DNA from: Anaerolineaceae bacterium UBA6105
Lineage (GTDB): Bacteria; Chloroflexota; Anaerolineae; Anaerolineales; Anaerolineaceae
DNA: 30,691 nt
Direction: 5' to 3'
Assembly (NCBI GenBank): GCA_002423495.1
Contig: DIWN01000042.1
Location: 47,767-78,457 of the forward strand
Position 1 is the first letter of the stretch, and every line of letters begins with the position of its first letter. The notes below the pieces were generated by a model. It had not been told where the DNA came from and did not search any database. It saw only the letters and a list, made by a program, of their open reading frames with translations. The position numbers were made by a program, and so were the translations under genes. Below are positions 1 to 8,173 of this stretch, piece by piece.

Positions 1-28
1 GAGGAGCGCAGCGACGTGGCGATCTGCC
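1..28 (-). repeat. End of dispersed palindromic repeat (MITE-like family R1), cut by window edge
   Basis: Read on the minus strand, this stretch matches the left arm of the element seen complete at 11546-11665 and 16269-16387 (core GATYGCCACGTCGCTNCGCT). It runs off the window edge, so only one arm is visible. Confidence 0.6.
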
Positions 29-375
29 TTTCATCTTATGATTGTGCCGGGCTTACGAAGCACCCCGCCGGCGGAGCCAGGTGCGGGCAGCCCGAGCACA
101 GCAGCTCGCCTTTGGCGTCCGATACCTTTTGAGATCTTCGGTCACCTCTAGTGCGCGATCTGCCCACACGCGCTTTCAGCGCTGGGGTGTTTCGCAAGAG
201 ACTGGCACGATCACAGATGTGAAACCTGACTTACAATAATGTAAGATCCGTCAGAAACGAAGTCTGCTTCTAGAACAAACGCTCATTACCCATTAAAAAC
301 CCCTATTATAACTATCGAGAAGTTATATTCTCATAAGTAATAGGTTTCTTAAAATATCAAACAGCTCCTCCCTTT
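29..375. other. Intergenic region with nested inverted repeats before the RhuM-Fic gene
   Basis: I see no convincing gene. The only open frame (42-239) has no family resemblance and no ribosome binding site. The AT-rich end holds a perfect 7-bp inverted repeat (TATAACT 307-313 / AGTTATA 321-327). It is nested inside a second imperfect one (AAAC..CTATTA 297-308 / TAATAGGTTT 338-347). This could be an operator for the downstream gene or an old terminator; the sequence does not decide. Confidence 0.35.
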
Positions 376-1400
376 GTGAATTTTTATGAATCATTGCTAG
401 TTATGGGTATAATGAGATTCGTGGACGCGAACAAATCTTCATCATCTTCACTAGCTATTTACCAATCTCCGGACAATCAAATACGCTTGGATGTGAATGT
501 CGCAGAAGACACTGTTTGGTTGAACGTAGATCAGATTTCATCACTCTATAAAAGGGATCGAAGTGTCATCCAAAGGCATATAAGAAGTATTTATAATCAG
601 GAGGAGGTTCCTGAGTATTCAACTTGTGCAAAATTTGCACAAGTTCAGATCGAAGGAGATCGTGAAGTTGTTCGCCAAGTTCCATCTTACAATCTGGATG
701 TAATCATTTCAGTTGGATATCGTGTTCACTCAAAAGAAGGCGTACTATTCAGGAAGTGGGCTACAGGTGTTTTACGACAACATATAATCGAAGGCTATTC
801 TGTAAATATAGAACGTCTGTCTTCATTAGGCAAAAGCATACAGGTGTTGAAAAGGTATGCGAATTTACTGCAATCAACTTCTGTTCTGAATGTCATAGAA
901 TCATATGCTTATGCTCTCAATTTGTTGGATCAATATGATCACAAAACAATGGAGAAGCCAGTTGGAAATATTGGCGGAATTCCAATAACCTATCAGGAAT
1001 GCAAAGAGCTTATTAATTCGATGATGTTTTATGTTGAGAGCGATCTATTTGGTAGAGAACGAAATCACGGTCTTGAAGCAAGCATCGGTGCTGTGTCCAA
1101 ACCGTTGATGGATGCGAAGTATATCCTACCGTAGAAGAGAAGGCAGCTCACTTGCTATATTTCCTGGTCAAAAATCATCCATTCGTGGATGGCAATAAAA
1201 GAATTGGGTCAGCCATTTTTCTATACTTCTTGCAGAAGAACAAAACTTTATTAAATGAAGCCAGTGTAATGCCAGACCAGAATGTACTGGTCGCAGTCGT
1301 TGTCCTGATGGCTGCTTCAGATCCTTCGGAAAAGGATTCTGTCATTAAATTGGTTCTAAACCTCCTAACCAATCCAGGAAATCCAGATAAATCAAAATAA
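376..1400 (+). pseudogene. Virulence-protein RhuM family / Fic domain protein, frameshifted
   Basis: Two reading frames together make one RhuM-type protein with a C-terminal Fic domain. Frame 1 (376-1134) carries the RhuM N-terminal module, with the family motif NLDVIISVGYRV followed by FRKWATGVLRQHI. Frame 3 (visible to 1400) carries HPFVDGNKR, a full Fic catalytic motif with the histidine. Fic domains usually transfer AMP or a related group onto target proteins. The reading shifts near 1093-1098: the second frame can be read back without a stop through VQTVDGCEVYPTVEEKAAHL, and one extra base in GTGTCCAAACC would restore a normal protein. The GTG at 376 has no clear ribosome binding site; ATGs at 403 and 412 are alternatives. 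RhuM-Fic genes often sit in defence or mobile islands, fitting its place next to repeats. A real frameshift and a sequencing error cannot be told apart here. Confidence 0.85.
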
Positions 1401-1425
1401 AAAGCTGCTAAGAATTAGCTTAGCA
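1395..1425 (-). terminator. Intrinsic terminator of hcp
   Basis: On the minus strand a 7-bp perfect stem (TGCTAAG / CTTAGCA, loop of 6) is followed by a T-rich tract (GCTTTTTATTTTG). It lies just downstream of the hcp stop codon. The stem could also serve the plus-strand RhuM-Fic gene ending at 1400, but on that side the T-tract is poor. Confidence 0.7.
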
Positions 1426-1450
1426 ACTTAACTGTGATATGTTTTGCTGT

Positions 1451-3130
1451 CTACGCCCCGGCCATCATGGCCGCGACATCAACTTCAGCAGTATCAGTTG
1501 GCTTCAGGTCGAAGGCTTCCACAATAACCCTGGCCACGTTCGGGGAAAGGAACGCGGGCAGCGTGGGTCCTACACGGATCTTCTTGACCCCCAGGCTGAG
1601 CAGCGCCAACAGCACAATCACCGCCTTCTGCTCGTACCAGGCAATGTCAAAGGAAAGCGGCAGGTCGTTGACGGAGCAATTGAAAGCCCCAGCCAGTGCT
1701 TGTGCGATCAACACCAGTGAGTAGCTGTCGTTGCATTGTCCGGCGTCCAAAACGCGTGGAATGCCGCCAATTTCGCCCAAACCAAGCTTGTTGTAGCGAT
1801 ACTTGGCGCAGCCAGCAGTCAGAATAATTGCGTCTTTCGGCAATGCCAGGGCAACATCTGTGAAATATTCGCGGTTCTTGTGCCGTCCATCGCAGCCGCC
1901 CATCACCACAAAGCGCGAGATCGCGCCGCTCTTGACAGCCTCAATGACCTTATCCGCTACGCTCAAGACGGTGTGATGCGCGAAACCGATCGGAATGGTG
2001 CCTTTCTCGAGTTCTTTCGGTTCAGCGCAAGTTTTAGCGCGTTCAATCACTGCAGAGAAGTCCTTGTGTCCGCCTTCCGGGCGGTCAGCGATGTGCTGCA
2101 CGTCCGGATAACCCGCCATACCGGTGGTGAAGATGCGATCGCGGTAGCCGTCGCGCACTGGGATGATGCAGTTGGTGGTCATCAGGATCGGGCCGCCAAA
2201 AGCGTCGAATTCCTCAGCCTGTTTCCACCAGGAGCCGCCGTAATTCCCAACCAGGTGCTTGTATTTCTTCAATTCAGGATAAGCGTTGGTTGGCAGCATT
2301 TCGCCGTGGGTGTAGATGTTGATACCAGTGCCTTCGGTCTGAATGAGCAGTTCTTCCAGGTCGGGCAGGTCATGACCGCTGACCAAAATGCCCTTGCCAG
2401 GCTTGACACCGAGGAATACTTGGGTTGGTTCCGGATTGCCGTAGCGTCCGGTGTTGGAGGCGTCCAGCAGTGCCATGGCCTTGACTCCGTATTCGCCGGT
2501 CTTCTGGATGAGTGCCAGCATTTCTGCCTGACCAAGTTTGTCGTTAGTGGTGGCTTCGAGCGCTTCTTGCAGGAAAGCCAAAACACTCTCATCCCGCCCC
2601 CCCACCAGGTAGGCGTGGTCCACGTAAGCCGCAATGCCTTTCAACCCATAAATAACCAGTTCACGCATGGAGCGGATGTCTTCGTTGAGATCAGGGTCAT
2701 CCATCACGCCAACCGTGCGTCCCTTGGCGAGCAGAGTTTCAACCTCGTAATTTTCAGGATGCCAGCCAGCCCAATCCGGACCGCTGCCGGTGCAATTGGA
2801 GTTGTGCAGCTCGTTGCAGCGAGTCTGGGCGCGCTTGCGCAGGTCATCCCGGCGCTCGATTGCTTCCTGGATGAGCGCGACAAAGCGATCGGTGTCGAAA
2901 TTGGCATTGGTGATGGTGGCGAAAAGCGCCTTGGCGACGAAAAGGTCAGTCGCATTGTCCTTGACGTCCATTGGACGAGCGCGGGTACCCCAGAAGGAAA
3001 TGCCTTTGAGTAGGTACACAAGCAGATCCTGCAAGCGGGCTACCTCAGCGGATTTTCCGCATATACCGCGTCGGGTGCAGCCTGAGTTTTTCATTGTTTC
3101 CTGGCACTGATAACAAAACATTTCGGTCAT
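1451..3130 (-). CDS. hcp: Hydroxylamine reductase / hybrid cluster protein (class I)
   Basis: Hybrid cluster protein, 559 residues. Family members reduce hydroxylamine and nitric oxide and have protein trans-nitrosylase activity; they are cytoplasmic and important in nitrosative stress. The N-terminal cysteines C6, C9, C18 and C24 (spacing x2, x8, x5) match the class I pattern of strict anaerobes, which binds a [4Fe-4S] cluster, and not the class II [2Fe-2S] pattern. Likely ligands of the hybrid cluster are visible: H253 (GHDLPD), E277 (THGE), C321 (TTNC), C413 (GGCDGR), C441 (TAGC), C466 (AGQC) and E500. I chose the ATG at 3130 rather than the upstream in-frame start at 3187: it has a GGAG at good spacing and the family begins with this MFCYQCQET region. 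Single gene with its own terminator (1395-1425) and candidate operator (3141-3187). No hcr reductase gene is nearby. Confidence 0.96.
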   Translation of the reverse strand: MTEMFCYQCQETMKNSGCTRRGICGKSAEVARLQDLLVYLLKGISFWGTRARPMDVKDNATDLFVAKALFATITNANFDTDRFVALIQEAIERRDDLRKRAQTRCNELHNSNCTGSGPDWAGWHPENYEVETLLAKGRTVGVMDDPDLNEDIRSMRELVIYGLKGIAAYVDHAYLVGGRDESVLAFLQEALEATTNDKLGQAEMLALIQKTGEYGVKAMALLDASNTGRYGNPEPTQVFLGVKPGKGILVSGHDLPDLEELLIQTEGTGINIYTHGEMLPTNAYPELKKYKHLVGNYGGSWWKQAEEFDAFGGPILMTTNCIIPVRDGYRDRIFTTGMAGYPDVQHIADRPEGGHKDFSAVIERAKTCAEPKELEKGTIPIGFAHHTVLSVADKVIEAVKSGAISRFVVMGGCDGRHKNREYFTDVALALPKDAIILTAGCAKYRYNKLGLGEIGGIPRVLDAGQCNDSYSLVLIAQALAGAFNCSVNDLPLSFDIAWYEQKAVIVLLALLSLGVKKIRVGPTLPAFLSPNVARVIVEAFDLKPTDTAEVDVAAMMAGA

Positions 3131-3140
3131 AAGAATCTCC

Positions 3141-3187
3141 TTGATTAATTTTTCCCTACTAATTATGCCACAAATCCTACTAATCAA
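3141..3187 (-). promoter_or_regulatory. hcp promoter with candidate operator
   Basis: Read on the minus strand, a TTGATT box (3182-3187) and a TAATTA box (3160-3165) are 16 bp apart and could be -35 and -10. The same stretch has two copies of ATTAGTAGG (complement at 3155-3163 and 3176-3184), exactly 21 bp apart, about two helical turns. It is flanked by an inverted pair TTGATTA (3141-3147) / TAATCAA (3181-3187). TTGAT/ATCAA half-sites recall FNR/CRP-family sites. The regulator assignment is inference. Confidence 0.45.
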
Positions 3188-3274
3188 GTCATATTTCGGC
3201 TACCATGAGCCAATAGTTTGTGGAAGGTTCAGATTCTTTACAAAAATGCCAAACGGTTGGCTTATTCAGGAAAC

Positions 3275-3301
3275 AAAAAAGCGCCAGAGGCAATCTGGCG
3301 C
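3275..3301 (-). terminator. Intrinsic terminator of the phn operon
   Basis: A perfect 8-bp stem (GCGCCAGA 3281-3288 / TCTGGCGC 3294-3301, 5-nt loop) is followed on the minus strand by six Ts. It lies 22 bp beyond the phnE stop codon. Confidence 0.9.
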
Positions 3302-3323
3302 TTCATGGACTTTCAATACCCTT

Positions 3324-4832
3324 CTAAACGAAGCGGTTGCGGATCTCCGAACTGACGTAATCCAGAATAGCCACAGTGATAGCGATGAACCAGATGGCGA
3401 TACCAGCAGAACGGTAATCCAACAGGCGAATCCACTGGATCAGCAGGTAACCAATACCGCCGCCCCCAACCATACCAATGACAGTAGACATACGTACGTT
3501 GATGTCCCAGCGGTAAATGGTGAAGGAAACAAAAGGCGGCACAATTTGCGGAATAACCGCGTACCAGACCGTTTGGAGCCAGTTCGCGCCGGTAGCCTGG
3601 ATAGCCTCCACTGGTCCGTGATCGATAGACTCAATCGCCTCGGAATATAGCTTGCCCAGGGCGGCGATGGAGTGCACGGTCAGCGCCAGGATGCCCGCGA
3701 ATGGTCCCAACCCCACCGCGATGATGGCTATGACCGCCCATACCAGCGACTCGATTGAACGAATAATATTTAGGATCGTTCGAACCACCATATATATTGT
3801 TTTGGTAAACCAGTTGGCTGACATAAGGTTGCGTGAAGCGATAAAACTGACCGGGATGGAAAGAATGACGCCAAAGACAGTGGACATCATGCCTAAGAAG
3901 ATGGTTTCGATCATCTTTTCAACCGAAAGTTTCAGCTCCTCGCTCAATACCGGTTCACCCACAGAGGCGACCTGGCGTGCTTCTACCTGCCAAACAGCGT
4001 ATCCCTTCCCGCCAGTGGTTGGAATGACCCGGTAAGGGATAATAACATCCATTTCAAAGCTGCCGTTTTCGTCGGTAACGATCTTGACATACTCACCGCC
4101 ATAGCGGTAGCGGAACTCGTTGCGCACCTGATCTACCCACCAAATCTCGGTTTCATCGTTGGGCGCAAAATTGCTGCCTACCATCCTGAGTTTGGTGCCC
4201 TCTGCGCCAGCGATTTCCGAAAGATCACCGCAGTTTGGTGTGACAGTTACGTAAGGATCGCCTTCTTCAACCACGCGCGGCGGCACTTCCACATTTTCGG
4301 TACAGGGAATAACCACATCCGCGCTGCCTATCAGCAGTTCTTCAGGATAGTAAAGAGCTTTTTCCCACGGCCAAAGCACGCGCATCAGCAGCGGTAGTGA
4401 GTTTTTGCCATCGCGAACCAGGACTGCCGGTCGAATTTCACCGATCTGCCAACCCAAAATGAAAAAGGAAGCCACAACGAAAACCCACAAAAGGAATGAA
4501 CTTGCCTTGGCCTTTGCAGCAACCTTATATGCATCATAGGCAATCAAGAGGTAAAGCAAGACAAGAACGACCAAAATTATAAGAAGGATAGGCTGGAGCT
4601 GGATGGCCTTTTTGAACATGGCAGTAAAACCGACTTCCCTCCGCGCCGCGTCACTTACCCGCCAGATCCACAAACCTGCCGCGGAAAGGAAAACCAGCAG
4701 CAGCACCAAACCCTTCCTAAACTGCCGAGCCAGCATGTGCCCTAAACCCGGCACAACCAGGGAAAGCAATCCCGTCAGGACTGGGGGAACCAGGCTGGGT
4801 TTTTCTTCAACGGTTTGCACTTTTTGGCTCAT
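3324..4832 (-). CDS. phnE: Phosphonate-type ABC transporter permease with extra N-terminal and extracytoplasmic domains
   Basis: Membrane subunit of a phosphonate/phosphite-type importer. The C-terminal part (about residues 303-502) is a PhnE permease: it starts with the first conserved helix (KMIETIFLGMMSTVFG..ASRNLM) and holds the EAA-type coupling loop for the ATPase (EAIESIDHGPVEAIQATGAN, about 399-418). At 502 residues it is nearly twice the usual PhnE length of about 260-280. The extra part has several hydrophobic segments (about 17-57, 81-99, 112-128). A roughly 170-residue soluble region (about 130-300) follows, containing an Ig/IPT-like pattern (GTKLRMVGSNFAP, then ENGSFEMDVIIP). The start overlaps the phnC stop by 4 bp (ATGA), so translation is probably coupled. 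The permease identity is firm; the role of the inserted domain is unknown. Confidence 0.92.
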   Translation of the reverse strand: MSQKVQTVEEKPSLVPPVLTGLLSLVVPGLGHMLARQFRKGLVLLLVFLSAAGLWIWRVSDAARREVGFTAMFKKAIQLQPILLIILVVLVLLYLLIAYDAYKVAAKAKASSFLLWVFVVASFFILGWQIGEIRPAVLVRDGKNSLPLLMRVLWPWEKALYYPEELLIGSADVVIPCTENVEVPPRVVEEGDPYVTVTPNCGDLSEIAGAEGTKLRMVGSNFAPNDETEIWWVDQVRNEFRYRYGGEYVKIVTDENGSFEMDVIIPYRVIPTTGGKGYAVWQVEARQVASVGEPVLSEELKLSVEKMIETIFLGMMSTVFGVILSIPVSFIASRNLMSANWFTKTIYMVVRTILNIIRSIESLVWAVIAIIAVGLGPFAGILALTVHSIAALGKLYSEAIESIDHGPVEAIQATGANWLQTVWYAVIPQIVPPFVSFTIYRWDINVRMSTVIGMVGGGGIGYLLIQWIRLLDYRSAGIAIWFIAITVAILDYVSSEIRNRFV

Positions 4833-5650
4833 CCTGTCACCTCCTCACCGGCTGAATCCTCGTCATCTGCGGCAATATCACCCGAGATACCCCCCATCCG
4901 TTCGGCTTCCTCACCGTAAATGGACTTGAACTCCGCGTCAGTCATGCGCAGGATTTGTTTCTTCGTACCCTGGTAGACCACTTGCCCATCTCGCAATCCG
5001 ATCACACTGGTGCTATAGCGTTGCACCAGGTCAAGGTAATGCAGACTGCAGATGATCGTGATACCGTCCTCTCGATTCAGGCTTTCCAGGTGTTGCAAGA
5101 TGGAATGTGCCAAAACCGGATCCAGGCTGGCAACAGGTTCATCCGCAAGGATGAGTTTTGGTTCCTGCATCAGCGTCCGGGCGATGCCGACTCGCTGCTG
5201 CTGACCGCCGCTGAGTTCATCAGCCCGCTTGTTTGCCTGATCAGTGATGCCCATTCGCTTCAGAGCGGTTTGGGCCCGTTTTCTGTCTGCTTCATCAAAT
5301 TGGTTGGTGATGCTGCGCCACGTGGGCGAATAGCCCAGCCGGCCAGCCATCACGTTGGTCATGACTGTCGAGCGTTTCACCAGGTTGAATTGCTGAAAAA
5401 CCATTCCAATTTGTCTGCGCATTCTTCGCAGGTCATCCCCTTTGAGAGCGGTGATATCTACGCCATCCCAAAGGATTTGCCCTTCGGTTGGATCGATCAG
5501 GCGGTTGATGCAGCGCAGGAGAGTAGACTTTCCTGACCCACTCAACCCGATCACCACCAGGAATTCCCTGTCCGGGACCGTGAAACTTACATTACGTAGA
5601 GCCACCGTCCCGTCATCATAAATTTTAGTTAGATTGCGAATTTCGAGCAT
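4829..5650 (-). CDS. phnC: Phosphonate-type ABC transporter ATP-binding protein
   Basis: Cytoplasmic ATPase that drives the importer, 273 residues. Visible motifs: Walker A GLSGSGKST (35-43), Q-loop in VFQQFNLVKR (about 84-93), signature LSGGQQQR (146-153), Walker B LILADEP (166-172) and H-loop His204 (CSLH). The FNLVKR and HYLDLVQRY stretches are typical of the PhnC branch. The C-terminus is short and acidic. I chose ATG 5650 rather than the in-frame GTG at 5656: a GGTGAG lies 5 bp before the ATG, while the GTG has nothing. It overlaps phnE by 4 bp and is separated from phnD by a 77-bp gap with a strong palindrome. Confidence 0.94.
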   Translation of the reverse strand: MLEIRNLTKIYDDGTVALRNVSFTVPDREFLVVIGLSGSGKSTLLRCINRLIDPTEGQILWDGVDITALKGDDLRRMRRQIGMVFQQFNLVKRSTVMTNVMAGRLGYSPTWRSITNQFDEADRKRAQTALKRMGITDQANKRADELSGGQQQRVGIARTLMQEPKLILADEPVASLDPVLAHSILQHLESLNREDGITIICSLHYLDLVQRYSTSVIGLRDGQVVYQGTKKQILRMTDAEFKSIYGEEAERMGGISGDIAADDEDSAGEEVTG

Positions 5651-5673
5651 AATCACTCACCCCAGGAATTAAG

Positions 5674-5697
5674 ACGGGGGACCAATTGGTCCCCCGT
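5674..5697 (-). terminator. Perfect 24-bp palindrome between phnD and phnC
   Basis: Each arm is 12 bases (ACGGGGGACCAA and its complement) with no spacer. On the RNA this gives a very stable GC-rich hairpin between the stop of phnD and the start of phnC. The sequence after it (CTTAATTCC) is a weak T-tract. It may act as a partial terminator or as a 3' stabiliser of phnD mRNA, giving more binding protein than ATPase. It could also be a repressor site. Confidence 0.6.
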
Positions 5698-5727
5698 TGG
5701 TTAAACAAATTACATCACCCGAAAATC

Positions 5728-6615
5728 TTAGAGGTCTTCAGCGGTGATTCCAGCCGCGTCTAACAACTGGCGGAATGCATCATAGAATGTGTTGTCGTGT
5801 TCTTCCAGGCCATCCCACTCATAGGCGGCGTCCATGGCGGCATTACCTTCTTCAGTACCGATGATCTTGAGCAGCGCGGCGACGAGCTGGGCTTTGATAT
5901 CTTCGGGGAAGTCTTTGGCGAATTGCACACCATCGTTGGGGATTTCAACGGAAATCTCAACCTGGAGGACTTTGTCCATCACATCCGGGAATTCGTCTTC
6001 AACGGAAGTACGGGCGTCCACAAAGGAAGCGCCGGCGTCACAATCACCATTGTAAACACCCAGAACTGCTGCGTCATGGCTGCCTGCAAAGATGACTTCG
6101 AGGTCTGTGTCGGGGTTAACGCCGGCTGCGCGCATCATAATGCTGGGGATGATCCAACCGCTGGTGCTGGTTTCATCGGTAGCGCAGAAAACCTTACCGG
6201 CAAGATCAGCAACAGAGGTTATGCCGCTGTCGACATGGGCAATGATTTGCCCGGTGTAAGTTGGGCTGCCATAGCGTGTGGCGACAAGCGCTGGATAGGC
6301 GCAATCTCGGTCCGCAGCCGTGATGGCGGCAAAGGTTGCCAGGGAACCCATGTGGGCTTGCCCGGAGCATTCCGCTTCAATAGCAGCGGTGTAGTCGGTG
6401 GCTACGAAGGTGTCTACCACCAGGCCAGTTTCCTCGAAAATCATATCGGCAACTGCATCAGCACCTGCTGCGACTGATTCCATTTCACCTGAGGGAACGA
6501 AGACCCATTTGATTGGGTTTGCTTCTGTACCAAGCTCTGGTGCTGCGGGCTGACAGGCGGCGACCACCATTACAGCAATGAGAAGGATGGGAACAATCAA
6601 ACTAAACTTTTTCAT
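5728..6615 (-). CDS. phnD: Phosphonate/phosphite-type substrate-binding lipoprotein
   Basis: Extracytoplasmic solute-binding protein of the importer, 295 residues. A lipoprotein signal peptide ends in VVAAC, so Cys21 should carry the lipid. The mature part reads as a PhnD-family periplasmic-binding fold: NPIKWVFVPSGEMESVAAGA near the N-terminus, YTAAIEAECSGQAHMG, and GVYNGDCDAGASFVDA. Start codon 6615 has GGAG at good spacing. It is first in the operon, as is usual. No C-P lyase (phnG-M) or phosphite dehydrogenase gene is in the window, so the substrate (phosphonate, phosphite or similar) cannot be decided. Confidence 0.92.
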   Translation of the reverse strand: MKKFSLIVPILLIAVMVVAACQPAAPELGTEANPIKWVFVPSGEMESVAAGADAVADMIFEETGLVVDTFVATDYTAAIEAECSGQAHMGSLATFAAITAADRDCAYPALVATRYGSPTYTGQIIAHVDSGITSVADLAGKVFCATDETSTSGWIIPSIMMRAAGVNPDTDLEVIFAGSHDAAVLGVYNGDCDAGASFVDARTSVEDEFPDVMDKVLQVEISVEIPNDGVQFAKDFPEDIKAQLVAALLKIIGTEEGNAAMDAAYEWDGLEEHDNTFYDAFRQLLDAAGITAEDL

Positions 6616-6661
6616 TACAACTCCTTTTTTTAACGACTAGAAGATTTAAAAAGCTGCTTAT

Positions 6662-6691
6662 ATGATACACCAAAAATCAATATCATGTGAA
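6662..6691 (-). promoter_or_regulatory. Putative sigma-70 promoter of the phn operon
   Basis: On the minus strand TTCACA (6686-6691) and TATCAT (6662-6667) are 18 bp apart, each one base from consensus. They lie about 50 bp before the phnD start codon. Confidence 0.5.
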
Positions 6692-6708
6692 ATCAAGTTG
6701 TCCTTTCA

Positions 6709-6734
6709 TTGGTAAGTTGTCTTTCTATTACCAA
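6709..6734 (-). terminator. Weak hairpin just after ugd
   Basis: A perfect 7-bp inverted repeat TTGGTAA / TTACCAA with a 12-nt loop lies directly after the ugd stop codon and before the phn promoter. It has no real T-tract, so it may be a weak terminator or an operator. Confidence 0.35.
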
Positions 6735-6735
6735 T

Positions 6736-8091
6736 TTATTTACCGATGCTGATAACAGTAAAACCCAACTTTGTAAGGTACTCACGGTCCAGGAAATTGC
6801 GCCCGTCTATTACCGGCACGGGCGAAATAGCTTCCCAATTGAGCTCCCGATAGATCGGCCATTCGGTAACTAATACAATCGCGTCTGCATCGTCGACTGT
6901 GAATTTGAGGTCTTCTGAGTATGAAATGCCTAAGTTGGGGTATTGGCTACGCGCATTTTCCAGCGCTACCGGATCATGCGCCCGCACGATCGCTCCGCGC
7001 TGCACCAATAGCCTGCTGATGTCGAGTGAAGGCGCGTCACGTAAATCATCTGTGTTTGGCTTGAAACTGAACCCAAGCAATGCGATGTGCTTTCCCTTCA
7101 GGATCTTCAGCTCTTCCTGCAAACGGTCCACTACCCACACACGCTGAGCATAGTTAACATCCCGCGCGGCACGAATGATTGGCATATCCACATGGTAATC
7201 TTTCGCTGTTGCCACCAGCGCGGCTGTGTCCTTGCCAAAGCAAGAACCGCCCCAGCCGATGCCGGCATTCAGGAATCGATCGCCAATGCGCTTATCCAGC
7301 CCAATTCCTTTGGCAATCGCCGAAACATCTGCCCCCACCTTCTGTGCCAGGTGCGCAATCTCATTTATGAAGGAAATTTTGAGCGCCAGGAACGAGTTGG
7401 CTGCATACTTGACCATCTCCGCAGATGTCAAATCGCAAACAAGCATAGGAATTTCGCTGAGCCCTTCAGGTCTGGGCAAACCAGCCGGTGCTGCAAAATC
7501 CTGCCGCATGATCGGCCCAAATAATTCCTTCAGGCGCTTAATGCTAAGCTCGTGCTCTGAGCCGACAATGATCCGATCAGGATAAAAGGAGCCTTGCAGC
7601 GCGGAACCCTGCGCCAGGAATTCCGGGCTTGAAACAACATTAAATAAGCCGTTGGGCTTGGCGTTACGGACTTCGTAATAGTGTTCGCGAATGATCGCCT
7701 CAACCCAGTTGCCCGAACCAATCGGCACTGTGGATTTGTTGACCACCACCACGAACTTCTCCCCCAGATTTTCAGCGATCGACTCCGCCGCCATGCGCAC
7801 ATAGCTCAGGTCCGCGTTGCCATCAGGCAAGGATGGCGTATTTACAGCGATAAAAATGACTTCCTGGTTGGGAATATCCGCTTCAGCGTAATTGCTGACA
7901 AACCGCATTTTTTGGTGCACTTCAGCGAAAAGTTCATCCAGATGAGGTTCAAAAATCGTCACCTCGCCTGCCTGCAGGCGCTTTACTTTTTCCTGGTTGA
8001 GGTCGATGCAAGTTACGTCATTGCCTAAATATGCCAGCATCACCCCCGTATTTAGTCCAACATATCCTGTTCCAATTATCAGTACGCGCAT
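6736..8091 (-). CDS. ugd: UDP-glucose 6-dehydrogenase (UDP-glucose/GDP-mannose dehydrogenase family)
   Basis: Oxidises a UDP-sugar at C6 with two NAD+, giving UDP-glucuronate for cell-surface polysaccharides; cytoplasmic. The 451-residue protein has the N-terminal NAD-binding motif GTGYVG (7-12) and VNTPS at 83-87. It also has the central helix region SAEMVKYAANSFLALKISFINE-like (from about 223), the catalytic cysteine C284 in GIGWGGSCFGKD, and the C-terminal GFSFKPNTDDLRDAPS. These are the full set for an active enzyme. The start has a GAAAGAGG ribosome binding site. The C-terminal YREL/VIDGRNFLD region fits Ugd better than GDP-mannose dehydrogenase. It stands alone rather than in a polysaccharide cluster. 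Confidence 0.92.
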   Translation of the reverse strand: MRVLIIGTGYVGLNTGVMLAYLGNDVTCIDLNQEKVKRLQAGEVTIFEPHLDELFAEVHQKMRFVSNYAEADIPNQEVIFIAVNTPSLPDGNADLSYVRMAAESIAENLGEKFVVVVNKSTVPIGSGNWVEAIIREHYYEVRNAKPNGLFNVVSSPEFLAQGSALQGSFYPDRIIVGSEHELSIKRLKELFGPIMRQDFAAPAGLPRPEGLSEIPMLVCDLTSAEMVKYAANSFLALKISFINEIAHLAQKVGADVSAIAKGIGLDKRIGDRFLNAGIGWGGSCFGKDTAALVATAKDYHVDMPIIRAARDVNYAQRVWVVDRLQEELKILKGKHIALLGFSFKPNTDDLRDAPSLDISRLLVQRGAIVRAHDPVALENARSQYPNLGISYSEDLKFTVDDADAIVLVTEWPIYRELNWEAISPVPVIDGRNFLDREYLTKLGFTVISIGK

Positions 8092-8121
8092 GTTGCCTCT
8101 TTCAAATTTTTTGTCTGCTCA

Positions 8122-8127
8122 ATTATA
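8122..8127 (-). promoter_or_regulatory. Putative -10 box of ugd
   Basis: A perfect TATAAT on the minus strand, 30 bp before the ugd start codon, preceded by a small hairpin (CCTGAG / CTCAGG). No good -35 box is visible at 16-18 bp. Confidence 0.45.
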
Positions 8128-8173
8128 CCTGAGCGATTACTGCTCTCAGGGCACGCATTCACCCCGCAATTTC

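Noticed and set aside
42..239. 65-codon plus-strand frame at the window start
   Set aside because: Arg-rich translation typical of a GC-rich non-coding frame next to a repeat; no ribosome binding site.
1736..3013. Long plus-strand open frame of 425 codons opposite hcp
   Set aside because: It lies wholly antisense to hcp, whose motifs are complete; the frame has no family features and arises from the GC-rich codon pattern.
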